From Desulfomarina profundi (GTDB lineage Bacteria > Desulfobacterota > Desulfobulbia > Desulfobulbales > Desulfocapsaceae): a DNA stretch of 64,000 nucleotides. Below are positions 36,037 through 46,245 of this stretch, piece by piece; position 1 is the first letter of the stretch; each line of letters begins with the position of its first letter. Below the pieces are notes generated by a model. That model ran no database searches. It worked only from the letters and a program-made list of their open reading frames with translations, and was not told the origin of the DNA. The stretch spans positions 3,182,501-3,246,500 of the forward strand of contig NZ_AP024086.1 of the NCBI RefSeq assembly GCF_019703855.1, read 5' to 3'. The translations under genes were made by a program, and so were the position numbers.

Positions 36037-36917
36037 ATGACTGCTTCATACAAGCAGAAAATGACTGAAACCCTCCCTCCGGTTTCCATCCATGGTGGCC
36101 ACAGCGGTCAGTTTTGCAGCCACGCTTCCGACTCCCTGGAAGATATAATCCGACGCTATATTGAACTGCAATTCCCCTGGGTGGGTATTACTGAACACTG
36201 TCCCCCGGCAACGATAAACTGATATACCCGGAAGAAAAACAGGAAGGACTGACATCGGAAAAACTTCTGCTACGATTTAAAGAGTATATAAAAGAATGCA
36301 GGCGGCTGCAAAAAAAATACAGCCGGGAAATCCGGATTTTCGTGGGTATGGAAATCGAAACCTGCACCGGATATGAAAAATTTGTCCCCTGGCTGATCAA
36401 CAAAGTACAACCCGATTACATTGTCGGTTCAGTTCATTTTGTTGAAGATGTCGGTTTTGATTATTCAAAGAATGAATATATCAAGGCAATTGAGAAAACG
36501 GGAAACCCGGATGCACTGTACTGCCGCTATTTTGATCTGCAGTTTGAAATGATCTCCCTGCTGAAACCAGCTGTTGTTGGACATTTTGATCTCATCCGGC
36601 TTTTCGACGATAACTACAGGAAAAGGCTCAGTAAGCCGGCGATACAAAAGAGAATTCGGCGCAATCTTCAATTGATAAAAAAACTTGGCCTGATATTGGA
36701 TCTTAATCTACGCAGCCTGGCAAAAGGTGCCTGTGAACCATATCCCTCCACAGCCATTCTGGATGCGGCCTGCAGACTCAAAATCCCTGTTATTCCCGGA
36801 GATGATTCCCACAGTATCCGTTCTGTCGGTAATTTTATGGAAACAGGTATACAGATCCTTGCGGAAAAAAGATTACCTGCACAATGGCAGAAACCGGAAG
36901 TACTTCATTTTTCCTGA
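36037..36917 (+). CDS. PHP-domain phosphatase, histidinol-phosphatase-like (one-base frameshift)
   Basis: The two frames together give about 293 residues. The first ends in SIHGGHSGQFCSHA and GITEHCPP, the first two metal motifs of PHP proteins. The second continues IYPEEKQEGLTSEKLLLRFK, IVGSVHFVEDVGFD, VVGHFDLIRLF and IPGDDSHS, the remaining motifs. They join at the five-C run at 36202-36206, where one added C gives CPPGNDKLIYP. HisJ-type histidinol phosphatases look like this, but no his genes are near, so the substrate is open. Confidence 0.82.
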
Positions 36918-37058
36918 AAATATTGTTTCATTTTCCCGAAAAAACCGTAACTATGTAATCGACCGTGAAAATAACACCCAGATACCTTTCCATCAATAGT
37001 AAAATCATATGACAACTATCAAAGAATATTTGAACCTTTTTGCTGCTGCGGGTCACTC

Positions 37059-37615
37059 ATGAACAGAAAGAAAGTACAGGATCCATTCTTGATTCTCCTG
37101 AAAAAGACTGCCAAAAAGGATCGAGATGCGTTCCAGGCCCTGTACGAAGGAACAAACAGGCAGATACTGGTCTATCTTTACAGGTTTGTTCAGGACCAAA
37201 ACAGTGTTGAGGATATCCTGGTGGAAGTTTACACGGAAGTATGGAAAAACAGCGCCAGGTTCAGGCAGCAGTCGAAAGTACTGACCTGGATGATTGGAAT
37301 AGCTCGAAATCTGGCACTGAAAGAATCAAGAAAACAAAAATACCATGACGATATAGACACGCATCTGGAAATTGCAGGTAAAGAAGTAGATTTTGACAAC
37401 ACAAACCGTAAAGAAATTCTCACCAGGGCGCTCAACTGCCTCTCCCCAAACACAGGGAGGTCCTTGATCTTGCCTTTTACCAGGAACTTCCCTATTTGGA
37501 AATAGCGCAATTGTTGTCTATTCCGGAAAGTACAGTCAAGAGCAGAATTTTTTACGCGAAAGCAGACTTAAAAAAAATATTTGAAAAAATGGGCGTAACC
37601 CGAGACGTCATCTGA
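37059..37615 (+). CDS. ECF-type sigma factor (one-base frameshift)
   Basis: About 185 residues after correction. Region 2 is DQNSVEDILVEVYTEVWKN and LTWMIGIARNLALKESRK. The open frame ends at 37505, but adding one base in CCCCAAA at 37444-37450 gives LSPKHREVLDLAFYQELPYL and then SIPESTVKSRIFYAKADLKK, the normal region 4. It is followed by a membrane-bound anti-sigma-like gene and an exported protein gene. Confidence 0.87.
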
Positions 37616-37656
37616 AAGGAGCACAATCGGACAACACCGGTTGGCATGAAAGAAAT

Positions 37657-38208
37657 ATGCAGAACAGACAACACAGACCCGAAACAGAAAAAAACAGAGA
37701 TGTCTTTGATGATGACACCATGCGGCGCATTCTCAAAGAAACAGCAGAAGACGTGACACCTGCAGGTCCCGCTGTTTTTTCAAGGATAAGCAAATCAGTC
37801 GGACTTCCTGAAAAAACTGAGAAAAATCGTTGGTCATTTATGGACCGGTTACGCGATTTTTTCGTCCAACCCCAATTAGCCTGGGGTTTTGCGGCCATGC
37901 AGACAATTGTTCTTTGTCTCTTTCTGGTCTACTCACCTCAAAAACAGCAAACCTATGAGGTATTGTCTGCAAACCGAATTGAGACAGCTTCCTCCGGACC
38001 TTCTTTTCACGTAATATTCAACGACAGCGCCCGGATGGTTGAAATTGAATCCCTTTTACAGCAGACAGGAGCTATGATAATCAATGGTCCCGGAAAACGA
38101 GGCATCTACACCATGAGATTGAAAAAGAAACAGACAGACAAGATTGAAACCCGCCTGAAAATATTGAAACAGTCTCCACTGGTCAGTTTTATTGAACAAG
38201 CTTATTGA
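37657..38208 (+). CDS. Probable anti-sigma factor with I9-like extracytoplasmic domain
   Basis: A 183-residue protein with a cytoplasmic N-terminus, one membrane segment (about 78-92) and a C-terminal domain (about 110-183). The pattern SFHVIFNDSARMVEIESLLQ, then GKRGIYTMRL and SPLVSFIEQAY, resembles the fold of subtilase propeptides (I9). This layout is seen in anti-sigma proteins encoded beside ECF sigma factors and subtilases. No cysteine-based zinc motif is visible. Role inferred from topology and position. Confidence 0.6.
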   Translation: MQNRQHRPETEKNRDVFDDDTMRRILKETAEDVTPAGPAVFSRISKSVGLPEKTEKNRWSFMDRLRDFFVQPQLAWGFAAMQTIVLCLFLVYSPQKQQTYEVLSANRIETASSGPSFHVIFNDSARMVEIESLLQQTGAMIINGPGKRGIYTMRLKKKQTDKIETRLKILKQSPLVSFIEQAY

Positions 38209-38223
38209 AAGCACACCTGCCGG

Positions 38224-38255
38224 AAAATGAGAATTTTCGTTCGAATCCAGGCGAG
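38224..38255 (+). repeat. Dispersed repeat family R2, copy 3 (diverged)
   Basis: AAATGAGAATTTTCGTTCGA then ATCCAGGCGAGC matches the start of copies at 19707 and 60584 with several changes. Confidence 0.4.
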
Positions 38256-38326
38256 CAAAAACTCTCGACTGTTTCTCTTTTGAACTGAAAATCTCATACA
38301 ATCAGCCTTCAGACCGGGAAAGTGTT

Positions 38327-38806
38327 ATGAGAAGCACTATACGACTTTCATATTGTACCTTTTTGCTTCTGGTCTGTCTTATCCTGTCTGCATCACCCGT
38401 TTTTGCAGTTACATCCACAGCCTTTTCATTCAATCAAACCATGGAAAAACCTGGGCATCTCTCAATGATGCGGACGGCATTCCATAAAAAAAAATCTACC
38501 CCTGAAAAAAACAATAATGCTCCCGGTCGTGTTCTGATATTGCTTACTGCAGGAAATGAAAAGAAAAACAGCACCATCCTGAACAGAATCATCCTCAGGT
38601 ATAATCTCATCCTCACCTCCAGGAAAAAATTGTCGCGACTGAACCATGAACTGGTTATCCTCACAACCACCAGTAATGTAAAAGAAATCTGCCGCAAAAT
38701 ACAAAAGGAAAATCAAAACATCAGAGTCCAGCCGGACTACTATTATTCAACACTTGGAGATAAAGAAGAAAAAAAACCCGCAAACCTTTTCAGGATGCGG
38801 GTTTAA
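38327..38806 (+). CDS. Exported protein resembling a subtilase propeptide without a protease
   Basis: A 159-residue protein with a signal peptide (about 1-27, ending VFA). The C-terminal half (about 85-145) resembles the I9 propeptide of S8 proteases: LILTSRKKLSRLNHELVILT and then NIRVQPDYYYSTLG, where a catalytic domain would normally follow. Here the frame ends about 18 residues later inside a terminator hairpin. It may be a stand-alone protease inhibitor or chaperone, or the remnant of a lost subtilase gene. Confidence 0.6.
   Translation: MRSTIRLSYCTFLLLVCLILSASPVFAVTSTAFSFNQTMEKPGHLSMMRTAFHKKKSTPEKNNNAPGRVLILLTAGNEKKNSTILNRIILRYNLILTSRKKLSRLNHELVILTTTSNVKEICRKIQKENQNIRVQPDYYYSTLGDKEEKKPANLFRMRV
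38769..38804 (-). terminator. Rho-independent terminator of the gap-to-tRNA-Leu operon
   Basis: On the minus strand AAACCCGCA pairs with TGCGGGTTT and is followed by eight T residues. It lies 35 bp after the tRNA-Leu gene. The same hairpin encodes the last residues of the plus-strand exported protein gene (stop at 38804-38806), so the two convergent transcripts share it. Confidence 0.8.
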
Positions 38807-38838
38807 AAGACTTTAGCGGAAGTCTTTGGATTACTACA

Positions 38839-38922
38839 TGGTGCCGAAGGCCGGAGTCGAACCGGCACGGGTTGCCCCACACGCCCTCAAGCGTGCGCGT
38901 CTACCAATTCCACCACTTCGGC
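38839..38922 (-). tRNA. tRNA-Leu (anticodon GAG), one base short in the anticodon arm
   Basis: The minus strand reads GCCGAAGTGGTGGAATTGGT at the 5' end and GTTCGACTCCGGCCTTCGGC then ACCA at the 3' end, a class II tRNA with the leucine layout and encoded CCA. The anticodon arm is CACGC-TTGAGG-GCGTG, leaving only 6 loop bases; one more G in the GGG run would give a normal 7-base loop with GAG. The secG-tRNA-Leu order is the same as secG-leuU in E. coli. Confidence 0.88.
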
Positions 38923-38932
38923 ACACATAATT

Positions 38933-39294
38933 TTATTGCTTTGCTGCCTCCCTTCGGCTTGTTCCTTCACTGCCGGAACTTCCATCACCTTATCTTCGCC
39001 TGCAAGGGGCTTTGCCACCTGAACCGGTTTTTCTACGGTCACTGCACTCATCACAGATGAATTACCGGACTGAGATGAAATATACGCTAAAGTAACAGAA
39101 GTCAACATAAAAATTATCGCCGCTGCTGTTGTAATCTTATTCAGTAGAGGCAGAGGACCTTCTGTTCCAAAAAGAGATTGACTGGATCCACCAAATGTAG
39201 CACCAATATCCGCACCCTTACCATGCTGCAGCAGCACAATCCCAACCAGGAAGATACAGACAACAACGTGTACAATTGTAAGTAGAGTATCCAT
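38933..39294 (-). CDS. secG: Preprotein translocase subunit SecG (probable frameshift near the 3' end)
   Basis: The start MDTLLTIVHVVVCIFLVGIV and the GADIGATFGGSSQSLFGTEG loop identify SecG, with two membrane segments. As written, the frame runs past 38933 into the tRNA-Leu gene and stops in its anticodon loop at 38887. Adding one G at the GGG run (38950-38952) instead gives a tail ending EGEAAKQ with TAA at 38933-38935, in front of the tRNA. That is the more natural end; about 120 residues. Last gene of the gap-rimI-pgk-tpiA series. Confidence 0.88.
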
Positions 39295-39314
39295 ACACCC
39301 CGTAAACGAAAAAT

Positions 39315-40073
39315 TTAAGATTCAAAATTAATTATTCTTCCGAATGACTCAGCATCCAGAGCAGCACCACCAACAAGGGCCCCGTCTATATCGGGCTGGG
39401 CCATCAATTCATCAACGTTCGTGGGTTTGACCGAGCCACCATACAATATTCTTGTTTGCTCGGCAATATTTTTTTCATATATTTCCGCAATAAGTTTACG
39501 AAGAAAGAGATGAACCTCCTGCGCCTGCTCTTTTGAGGCAGTCTTGCCTGTACCTATGGCCCAGACCGGTTCATAGGCAATTACAACATTTATCATATCC
39601 GAGCTGCTCACCCCTTCAAGTCCCCGACGAAGCTGAGCTTCCAGGACTGCATTGGTTTCTCCTCCTTCACGCTGCTCAAGTGTTTCACCAATACAGAGAA
39701 TGGTCAATAAATCAAAACGAAGTGCTCCTTTTACTCTTTGATTCACCAGGTTATCAGTTTCCATGAAAATCTGACGACGCTCGGAATGACCGACAATCGC
39801 ACCACTTCCACCGGCATCTTTTACCATTACAGGAGAAATTTCTCCGGTAAACGCGCCTTTTTCTTCCCAGCAGATATTCTGAGAACTGATTATGACAGAG
39901 CTCTTTTCAAGAACACGGGCAACCTCAGCCATCATTGTATATGGCGGAGCTAGAAGTACCTCCCGATCAGTCAGACCCACGCAGCTTTCAGCCACCCTGG
40001 CCGCCAGCCCGCATCCCTCTGCCGAGGTCATATGCATCTTCCAGTTTCCTGCAATCAGTGGTTTCCTCATCAT
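39315..40073 (-). CDS. tpiA: Triose-phosphate isomerase
   Basis: A 252-residue protein with AGNWKMH at the N-terminus (substrate Lys), GHSERR with the electrophilic His, VIAYEPVWAIGTGKTAS with the catalytic Glu, and the phosphate loop YGGSVKP. Interconverts dihydroxyacetone phosphate and glyceraldehyde-3-phosphate. It lies between pgk and secG. Confidence 0.97.
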   Translation of the reverse strand: MMRKPLIAGNWKMHMTSAEGCGLAARVAESCVGLTDREVLLAPPYTMMAEVARVLEKSSVIISSQNICWEEKGAFTGEISPVMVKDAGGSGAIVGHSERRQIFMETDNLVNQRVKGALRFDLLTILCIGETLEQREGGETNAVLEAQLRRGLEGVSSSDMINVVIAYEPVWAIGTGKTASKEQAQEVHLFLRKLIAEIYEKNIAEQTRILYGGSVKPTNVDELMAQPDIDGALVGGAALDAESFGRIINFES

Positions 40074-40122
40074 TCTTCTCCTCTTCTTTCCTGCGGCATA
40101 TTTTCAAAAAGCTGTACCAGCC

Positions 40123-41300
40123 TCATGTTTTCAAAACCTCGACTCCGGGGAGTGTCTTTCCTTCCATAAGCCGGAGAAAGGCTCCTCCCCCGTTGACATA
40201 TAAGAAATATTTTCCGTCTCCCCAGCCTTCTTTACTGCCGCATTGGAATCTCCCCCACCGGTTATGGAAAGGGCATGGGATTCTGCAACAGCCTGGCAGA
40301 GAGCCATGGTCCCGCGCGAAAACGCGTCAATCTCAAAGGCACCCATGGGACCATTCCACACAATTGTCCTTGCGTCATCCAATGCCTCTTTAAAAAGAAG
40401 AGTCGAAGCAGGCCCTATATCCAGTGCCAGCCAGTCTGCGGGAATATCTCTATACGTTACATTTTTCACAACCGCATCAGCGGCAAACCTGTCAGCCACA
40501 ACAAAATCGACCGGAAAATAGAGTTTCACCCCTTTCTGTTCAGCTGTTTCAATCAACTGTCTGGCTGTATCCAGGAGATCCTCCTCCACAAGAGACGCTC
40601 CCATATCAACTCCCATACTCTTTAAAAAGGTATTGGCCATAGCCCCGCCGATTATCATCCGGTCCACCCTGTCCAGAAGATTTTCAAGCGCTCCGAGTTT
40701 CGAAGAGACCTTGGCTCCACCGACCAGAGCCACAAGCGGATGAATCGGTTTATCCATTGCCTTATGAAAATAGTCCATTTCCGTCTGCAGCAAAAATCCT
40801 GCACCTCTCTCATTTACAAACCCGGCCACCCCGACAACGGATGCATGGGCCCGATGGGAAACGGCGAAAGCATCATTGACATAAACATCGGCCAGATGTG
40901 AAAGTTGCTCCGCAAACCGGTTGTCTCCGGCAGTTTCCCCCTTATGGAATCGAAGATTTTCAAGGAGGAGAATTTCTCCTTCTTTCAGGGACCCTGCAAT
41001 CTCCTCCGTCTCTTCACCAATACAGTCAGGGGCAAGAACAACGTTGCGTCCGGTCAACTCCCTCAAATGCTCTGCTACAGGTGCGAGACTCAAGGCTTCA
41101 ACCCGTTTTCCTTTCGGACGGCCAAGATGGGAACAGAGGATGAGCCTACCATCTCTTTCAAGGATATAATTTATGGTTGGCAACGCCATGCGCATGCGGA
41201 TATCATCAGTAATTTCAAAACGGTCATTCATGGGTACATTAAAATCAACCCGCACCAGAACCCTTTTTCCTGCCAGCTCCAAGTCCTTGATCGTTTTCAT
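40123..41300 (-). CDS. pgk: Phosphoglycerate kinase (frameshift near the 3' end)
   Basis: About 392 residues. The N-terminus KRVLVRVDFNVPMND, HLGRPKGKR, FAVSHRAHASVVG, LVGGAKVSSKLG and TGGGDSNAAV are typical. As written the frame ends at 40131 with an abnormal tail. One added base at the five-C run at 40187-40191 restores the canonical STGGGAFLRLMEGKTLPGVE and ends at 40123. Transfers phosphate between 1,3-bisphosphoglycerate and ADP. Its operon partners are rimI and tpiA. Confidence 0.95.
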
Positions 41301-41337
41301 ACGACAACTCCCATTGCACTCCCCGAAAGGGCTGTAT

Positions 41338-41772
41338 TTAAAGAATATTCTTTTTCAAGACCAAGGCATCTTCAGATAGTCGACTGTAATAATTTTTCCG
41401 CCTGCCCACCTGAACATAACCCGATTTTTCATATAATCCACGACCGGGAATGTTTTTTTCGGCTACTTCAAGAAATACTGTAGACACATTTCTACAGGCA
41501 CATTGGTGTTCGAATTCCTGCAGAAGCTGAAATGCAACTCCCTGTTTTCTTTCCAGGCTGGAAACTGCAATTCTGTACAATTCCGCTTCATCCGCCACCT
41601 GAATACCACAACACCAGCCGGACAAAGCCGGCATTTTTTCCGCGACCAGTTGGATACCGGTATGACTTCCTAACTCCCGGGCCACCATTTCCAGGGACCA
41701 GCCAAAGGGACAATCATCTTCAATTGCAATGATTTTTTCAAGGTCTGCCGGTAAAGCAGCACGGATAATCAC
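41338..41772 (-). CDS. rimI: GNAT acetyltransferase, RimI-like
   Basis: A 144-residue GNAT protein: IRAALPADLEKIIAIEDDCP at the N-terminus, then AELYRIAVSSLERKQGVAFQ, where the usual acetyl-CoA loop (Q/RxxGxG/A) reads RKQGVA, and FLEVAEKNIPGRGLYEKSGY. RimI acetylates the N-terminus of ribosomal protein S18. It is inserted between gap and pgk on the same strand. Confidence 0.82.
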   Translation of the reverse strand: MIIRAALPADLEKIIAIEDDCPFGWSLEMVARELGSHTGIQLVAEKMPALSGWCCGIQVADEAELYRIAVSSLERKQGVAFQLLQEFEHQCACRNVSTVFLEVAEKNIPGRGLYEKSGYVQVGRRKNYYSRLSEDALVLKKNIL

Positions 41773-41775
41773 AGG

Positions 41776-42990
41776 TTACAGCATTTCTCCCGCGACCTTC
41801 ACCACCAGGTCACCAAGCATATTAGTGTAACTGCCAAGTTCGTTATCATACCAGCCATAAACAACGGCCTGAGTGACAGGAACGTTTAAAATGGGATCGG
41901 CTCCCGGAGCAAGGCATCCCTTGATCTGAGAAAGGTTCACCTGTATTGCCGCCGTCCGGGTATGGGTTTCAGAACCTTCTATTATAGCGGCAGCTGCCGG
42001 AGCACCCAAGATATCCGAGGAAACATTGTGTTTTTCGGTAAACATCAGATAGGAATTATTCTGGGAAAATTCCCGATAAATAGAGTTAATGTCTCCTCTT
42101 TTTACGGGACTGTCCAAATCATCCTGAAGGTTTAAAACAAGGACTATCAGGGAGCCGGTGGACGTGGGAATCCTGACTGACTCCGCCATGAAACCGATGG
42201 AACCCATTTCCGGAATAACCAGAGCAAGAGCCTTGGCAGCTCCAGTGGTTGTAAGGATAATATTGTTCAGTATGGAACGATTCTTTCTGAGATCAACTGC
42301 ACCCGCCTTGGGCAGTCTGTCAAGCACCTGCTGACTGCCTGTTGCCGCATGGACCGTCACCATGGACGCACTGAGTATCTTATCAGCACCAACCCTTTCC
42401 ATGATCGGTTTAATCATATAAGAGAGGCAGGTAGTTGTACAGGAAGCGGCCGAAATGAGAGAGTGCTGCCCAGAATCATACATTTCGTCATTAATCCCCA
42501 TTACAGTAGTAATGGCATCTTCCGGCATTTCCAACCCTTTTGATTTAATCTTAAAAGGTGCGGAAAGAACAACTTTCTCAGCACCGGCTTGCATATGACC
42601 ACGCAGGGCACCTCGCTCAACATCCGGATCTGCTGTCGGATCTGTAAAAACTCCAGTCGTATCTACGACCAAACTGACGCCATTCTCCTGCCAGGAAATA
42701 TCTTTCGGATTTCTCGAAGAACGCAGAATAGTAACGGGAATACCATCAATGACCATGGTTCCCTTCTCCTCATTCAGCTCTTCAATAACCCGGGGGCATT
42801 TATGTCCGTAAAGATAGGTCCCTAACCGTCCGTAAGTAGAGTCTCTTTCCAGCATCGATGCCAGGTCATCCAACCTGCATCCGACCTCGCGGCCAATATT
42901 GACAACAATTCCCGAGAAATGTTTTCTCGCGACATGATGCCAGAGGGAAAGTTTTCCTATTCGTCCCAGACCATTGATACCTAATTTCAT
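41776..42990 (-). CDS. gap: Glyceraldehyde-3-phosphate dehydrogenase, long divergent form
   Basis: The start at 42990 (AAGGAGAAG upstream) gives MKLGINGLGRIGKL, the NAD-binding loop. The catalytic Cys is in SAASCTTTCLSY and the partner His in VTVHAATGSQQVLDR. TTTGAAKALALV and WYDNELGSYTNML are conserved. At 404 residues it is about 65 longer than usual, and the S-loop segment is changed (AATGSQQVLDRLPKAGAVDL). It oxidises glyceraldehyde-3-phosphate to 1,3-bisphosphoglycerate; cofactor choice is unknown. Confidence 0.92.
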   Translation of the reverse strand: MKLGINGLGRIGKLSLWHHVARKHFSGIVVNIGREVGCRLDDLASMLERDSTYGRLGTYLYGHKCPRVIEELNEEKGTMVIDGIPVTILRSSRNPKDISWQENGVSLVVDTTGVFTDPTADPDVERGALRGHMQAGAEKVVLSAPFKIKSKGLEMPEDAITTVMGINDEMYDSGQHSLISAASCTTTCLSYMIKPIMERVGADKILSASMVTVHAATGSQQVLDRLPKAGAVDLRKNRSILNNIILTTTGAAKALALVIPEMGSIGFMAESVRIPTSTGSLIVLVLNLQDDLDSPVKRGDINSIYREFSQNNSYLMFTEKHNVSSDILGAPAAAAIIEGSETHTRTAAIQVNLSQIKGCLAPGADPILNVPVTQAVVYGWYDNELGSYTNMLGDLVVKVAGEML

Positions 42991-43236
42991 AGCAATGCTT
43001 CTCCTTTCCTTGTAGAATGGCATGCTTCATCGACTGTTGAACCCAGCTTTATAACAGATCGACACAGTTTTCATGTTTTACTACGGAGACAAAGATTTAC
43101 ACTCCCGGCTTCAACCGGTACCAGGAGATTTATCACAGCAGAAACCATGCCATGACTCATCCTCCCGGTAACAAACTATGTAGCACTTACTCCATTGAAC
43201 CGCAATACAAAGATTGCGAAAACAACTTCTTTTCCC

Positions 43237-43935
43237 ATGCAATTTGATGCCCCCCTCCTCCCGGCGACACTCATCAGAAGATACAAACGTTTTCTGGCAG
43301 ATGTACGCCTGGAAAATGGCGAGACCCTTACAGTCCACTGCCCCAACACAGGTACCATGCTTTCCTGTTCCACGCCGGGCAGCCCGGTACGCCTATCCAT
43401 ATCGGACAACCCGAAAAGAAAATATCCCCACACCCTTGAAATGGTCCGGGACAATGGGACCTGGGTCGGAGTCAACACCTCCCGCACCAATAAACTCGTT
43501 ATCGAAGCAATACAACGGGGACTCGTCCCGGAACTCTCTCCCTTTGATGCCATCAGAGCAGAAGTTAAAACCTCGGCCGGCAGCCGCCTTGACCTCATGG
43601 TCAGCAGAGGTGAAAAAAGAACTTATGTGGAAATAAAAAACTGCTCTCTGGCTGAAAATGGTTGTGCCATGTTTCCCGATGCGAAAACAGTGAGGGGCAC
43701 AAAGCATCTGAATGAATTGATCAGACTGAAAAATGAGGGTCACCAGACCTGTATATTTTTTCTTGTGCAGAGAATGGATGCCGACAGATTTTCTCCCGCA
43801 TCACATATTGATCCGGTTTACGGGGAAACATTAATGAAGGCAAACCGGGAAGGTGTACAGATTCTTGTCTACCAGGCAGAAGTAACGCCCGAAGAAATTA
43901 CCGTCGTACGAAACCTCCCCCATGACGTTGCCTGA
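43237..43935 (+). CDS. sfsA: SfsA family protein (sugar fermentation stimulation protein)
   Basis: About 232 residues from MQFDAPLLPATLIRRYKRFL, which lines up with the usual SfsA start; a TTG at 43195 would add 14 residues. VHCPNTGTMLSC, LPHTLE-like PHTLEMV, the nuclease-like SRLDLMVS and TYVEIKNCSLAE are family hallmarks. SfsA has a DNA-binding/nuclease-like fold and unclear function. It is divergent from gap. Confidence 0.93.
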   Translation: MQFDAPLLPATLIRRYKRFLADVRLENGETLTVHCPNTGTMLSCSTPGSPVRLSISDNPKRKYPHTLEMVRDNGTWVGVNTSRTNKLVIEAIQRGLVPELSPFDAIRAEVKTSAGSRLDLMVSRGEKRTYVEIKNCSLAENGCAMFPDAKTVRGTKHLNELIRLKNEGHQTCIFFLVQRMDADRFSPASHIDPVYGETLMKANREGVQILVYQAEVTPEEITVVRNLPHDVA

Positions 43936-43993
43936 AAACTTTTTATTTTGACCCGGGCCTGTGACGATAATCAGTAGAATCATCACCAAACGA

Positions 43994-45280
43994 TCATGGA
44001 GCCGAGAGTTCCCTGTGAGTGACTTTTCCACCGAGCAGAGTAAGAACTGCCCTGCCCTGAAGCTTCCAGCCGGAAAAAGGGGAATTGGCACTTTTGGAAA
44101 AGCTCTTTTGCGCATCAAACACAAATTTTTTATCCGGATCAATCACAGTTATGTCAGCCGGAGATCCGACCGCCAGGCTTCCGCCGGAAACTGCAAGAAT
44201 CCGGGCCGGACTGGTACTCATCAGTTCAACAAGACGCAAAGGGGATATCACCTCTTCCCTGACCAGGGAAAGTCCCAGGGACAGTGCCGTTTCAAGACCG
44301 ACAATACCGTTGGCCGCATAATTGAACTCCACATCCTTTTCCAGCACTGAGTGGGGCGCATGGTCAGTGGCAATGGCATCCAGGGTACCATCCGTCAGTG
44401 CATGGCGAACCGCCTCCAGATCCTTTTGTGAACGAAGGGGCGGGTTCATCTTGGCATGTGTATCATAGCCAGTCACAGCCTCTTCGGTCAGCATGAAATA
44501 ATGCGGAGCACTTTCCGCTGTAACCCCGACCCCCCTTGCCTTGCCCTGCCGAATAAGCTCAATCGACTCAGCCGTAGAAACATGGGAGATATGCACCCGT
44601 GCCCCGGTAAGTTCAGCCAGGACGATATCCCGGTAAACCATGATACTTTCAGCGGCATTGGGGATACCCTGCAGCCCCAGCCTGGTAGCTGTCTCCCCTT
44701 CATTCATACACCCACCACGCGACAGGGAACTTTCTTCGGCGTGAGACATGATCAATGAGCCATGGGAGAGGCTGTACTCCATGGCCCTTCTCATCAACTG
44801 ACTGTCATGCACAGGAAGACCGTCGTCCGTAAAGGCAACCGCCCCCGCCGCCTTCATCTCTCCGTATTCGGCAAGTTTATCACCCCTGCTGCCCTGGCTG
44901 ATCGCACCAACCGGATAGACATGGGCAAACCCGGCTTTCTGCGCTTCTTCGCAGATGTAACGTGTAACCGAACCGTTGTCATTTACAGGGTTGGTATTGG
45001 GCATGCAGGCAACACCTGTAAATCCGCCAGCGGCAGCAGCCCGGCAGCCGCTTTCAATAGTTTCCTTGTACTCCTCCCCCGGATCCCGTAGATGAACATG
45101 CATATCAATCAGACCGGGTACGACCCAGCAGCCGGAAACATCAACAATTTCGGCAGACTCAGGCATCCCTTTTCCAGGATTGACGATAATTCCATCCCGA
45201 ATCCAGATATCCTTTACTGCATCCAGTGAAGCTCCGGGATCAAGAACACGACCATTTCGCAAAATAAGTATTTCTTTCAT
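43994..45280 (-). CDS. pyrC: Dihydroorotase
   Basis: A 428-residue class I dihydroorotase with the metal motif [35 protein letters not shown] and IATDHAPHS. It closes carbamoyl aspartate to dihydroorotate. The start overlaps the pyrB stop by four bases (ATGA), so the two are translationally coupled. Confidence 0.96.
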   Translation of the reverse strand: MKEILILRNGRVLDPGASLDAVKDIWIRDGIIVNPGKGMPESAEIVDVSGCWVVPGLIDMHVHLRDPGEEYKETIESGCRAAAAGGFTGVACMPNTNPVNDNGSVTRYICEEAQKAGFAHVYPVGAISQGSRGDKLAEYGEMKAAGAVAFTDDGLPVHDSQLMRRAMEYSLSHGSLIMSHAEESSLSRGGCMNEGETATRLGLQGIPNAAESIMVYRDIVLAELTGARVHISHVSTAESIELIRQGKARGVGVTAESAPHYFMLTEEAVTGYDTHAKMNPPLRSQKDLEAVRHALTDGTLDAIATDHAPHSVLEKDVEFNYAANGIVGLETALSLGLSLVREEVISPLRLVELMSTSPARILAVSGGSLAVGSPADITVIDPDKKFVFDAQKSFSKSANSPFSGWKLQGRAVLTLLGGKVTHRELSAP

Positions 45281-46245
45281 TGTGCCCCTCCCTGCTCACT
45301 CCGGCTGCCACCAATAACCAGATATAAAAGTGCCATTCGAACAGCAACGCCATTGCTCACCTGATCGAGAATGACTGATCTTTTGCCATCGACAACATCC
45401 GGATTCATCTCAACACCGCGATTGACCGGACCAGGATGCATAACTATTGCGTCAGGACGGGCCGCCTGCAGTACCTGATTATTGATACCATAAAACCGGG
45501 CGTATTCACGAAGGGACGGGATGAGAGAGTCATTTTGCCGCTCATGTTGAATACGCAGGGCCATCACCACATCGGCATCCTCCACAGCTTCCCTGACTGA
45601 TTCACAGACTGTCGCGCCCATTTTTTCAATATGGGGTGGCATAAATGTCCTGGGTCCCGCAATATGAACATGCCCACCCATTCTGGTAAAACCGATTATA
45701 TCAGACATGGCGACACGACTGTGACTGATATCCCCAATTATGGCAATCTTCAGTCCCTCGATCTGCCCCTTGTGCTCCAGGACAGTCATCATGTCGAGTA
45801 ATCCCTGGCTGGGATGTTCGTGGGTTCCATCACCTGCATTGAGCACCGATGCATTAATATGTTTTGCCAGTAACTGTGGGGCTCCGGAGCTGGAGTGGCG
45901 GATAATAATGGCATCAGGACTCATGGCTTCAAGGTTTTTCGCAGTATCTGTCAGGGTTTCCCCTTTAGTGGCCGAACTTGTTGATGCGGAAATATTAAAG
46001 GTGTCGGCACTCATCCGCTTTGCGGCAATTTCGAATGAAAGGCGAGTCCTTGTTGATGGCTCAAAAAAAAGATTAATGACTGTTTTGCCGCGAAGGGTAG
46101 GAACTTTTTTAATCGGCCTGTCGGCAATTTCCTTAAAGGAACGAGCAGTGGCAAGAATATGGTTTATATCCTGTACGGAAAACTGTTCTATACCAAAAAT
46201 GTGTGAATGCTGAAAATTCTCATCCGGATTCAAATCGCTCACCAT
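45277..46245 (-). CDS. pyrB: Aspartate carbamoyltransferase
   Basis: About 322 residues from ATG 46245 ([18 protein letters not shown]), which fits family length; an in-frame ATG at 46353 would add 36 atypical residues. [18 protein letters not shown] binds carbamoyl phosphate; [21 protein letters not shown] and MHPGPVNRG are conserved. First committed step of pyrimidine synthesis. Confidence 0.95.
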   Translation of the reverse strand: MVSDLNPDENFQHSHIFGIEQFSVQDINHILATARSFKEIADRPIKKVPTLRGKTVINLFFEPSTRTRLSFEIAAKRMSADTFNISASTSSATKGETLTDTAKNLEAMSPDAIIIRHSSSGAPQLLAKHINASVLNAGDGTHEHPSQGLLDMMTVLEHKGQIEGLKIAIIGDISHSRVAMSDIIGFTRMGGHVHIAGPRTFMPPHIEKMGATVCESVREAVEDADVVMALRIQHERQNDSLIPSLREYARFYGINNQVLQAARPDAIVMHPGPVNRGVEMNPDVVDGKRSVILDQVSNGVAVRMALLYLVIGGSRSEQGGAQ

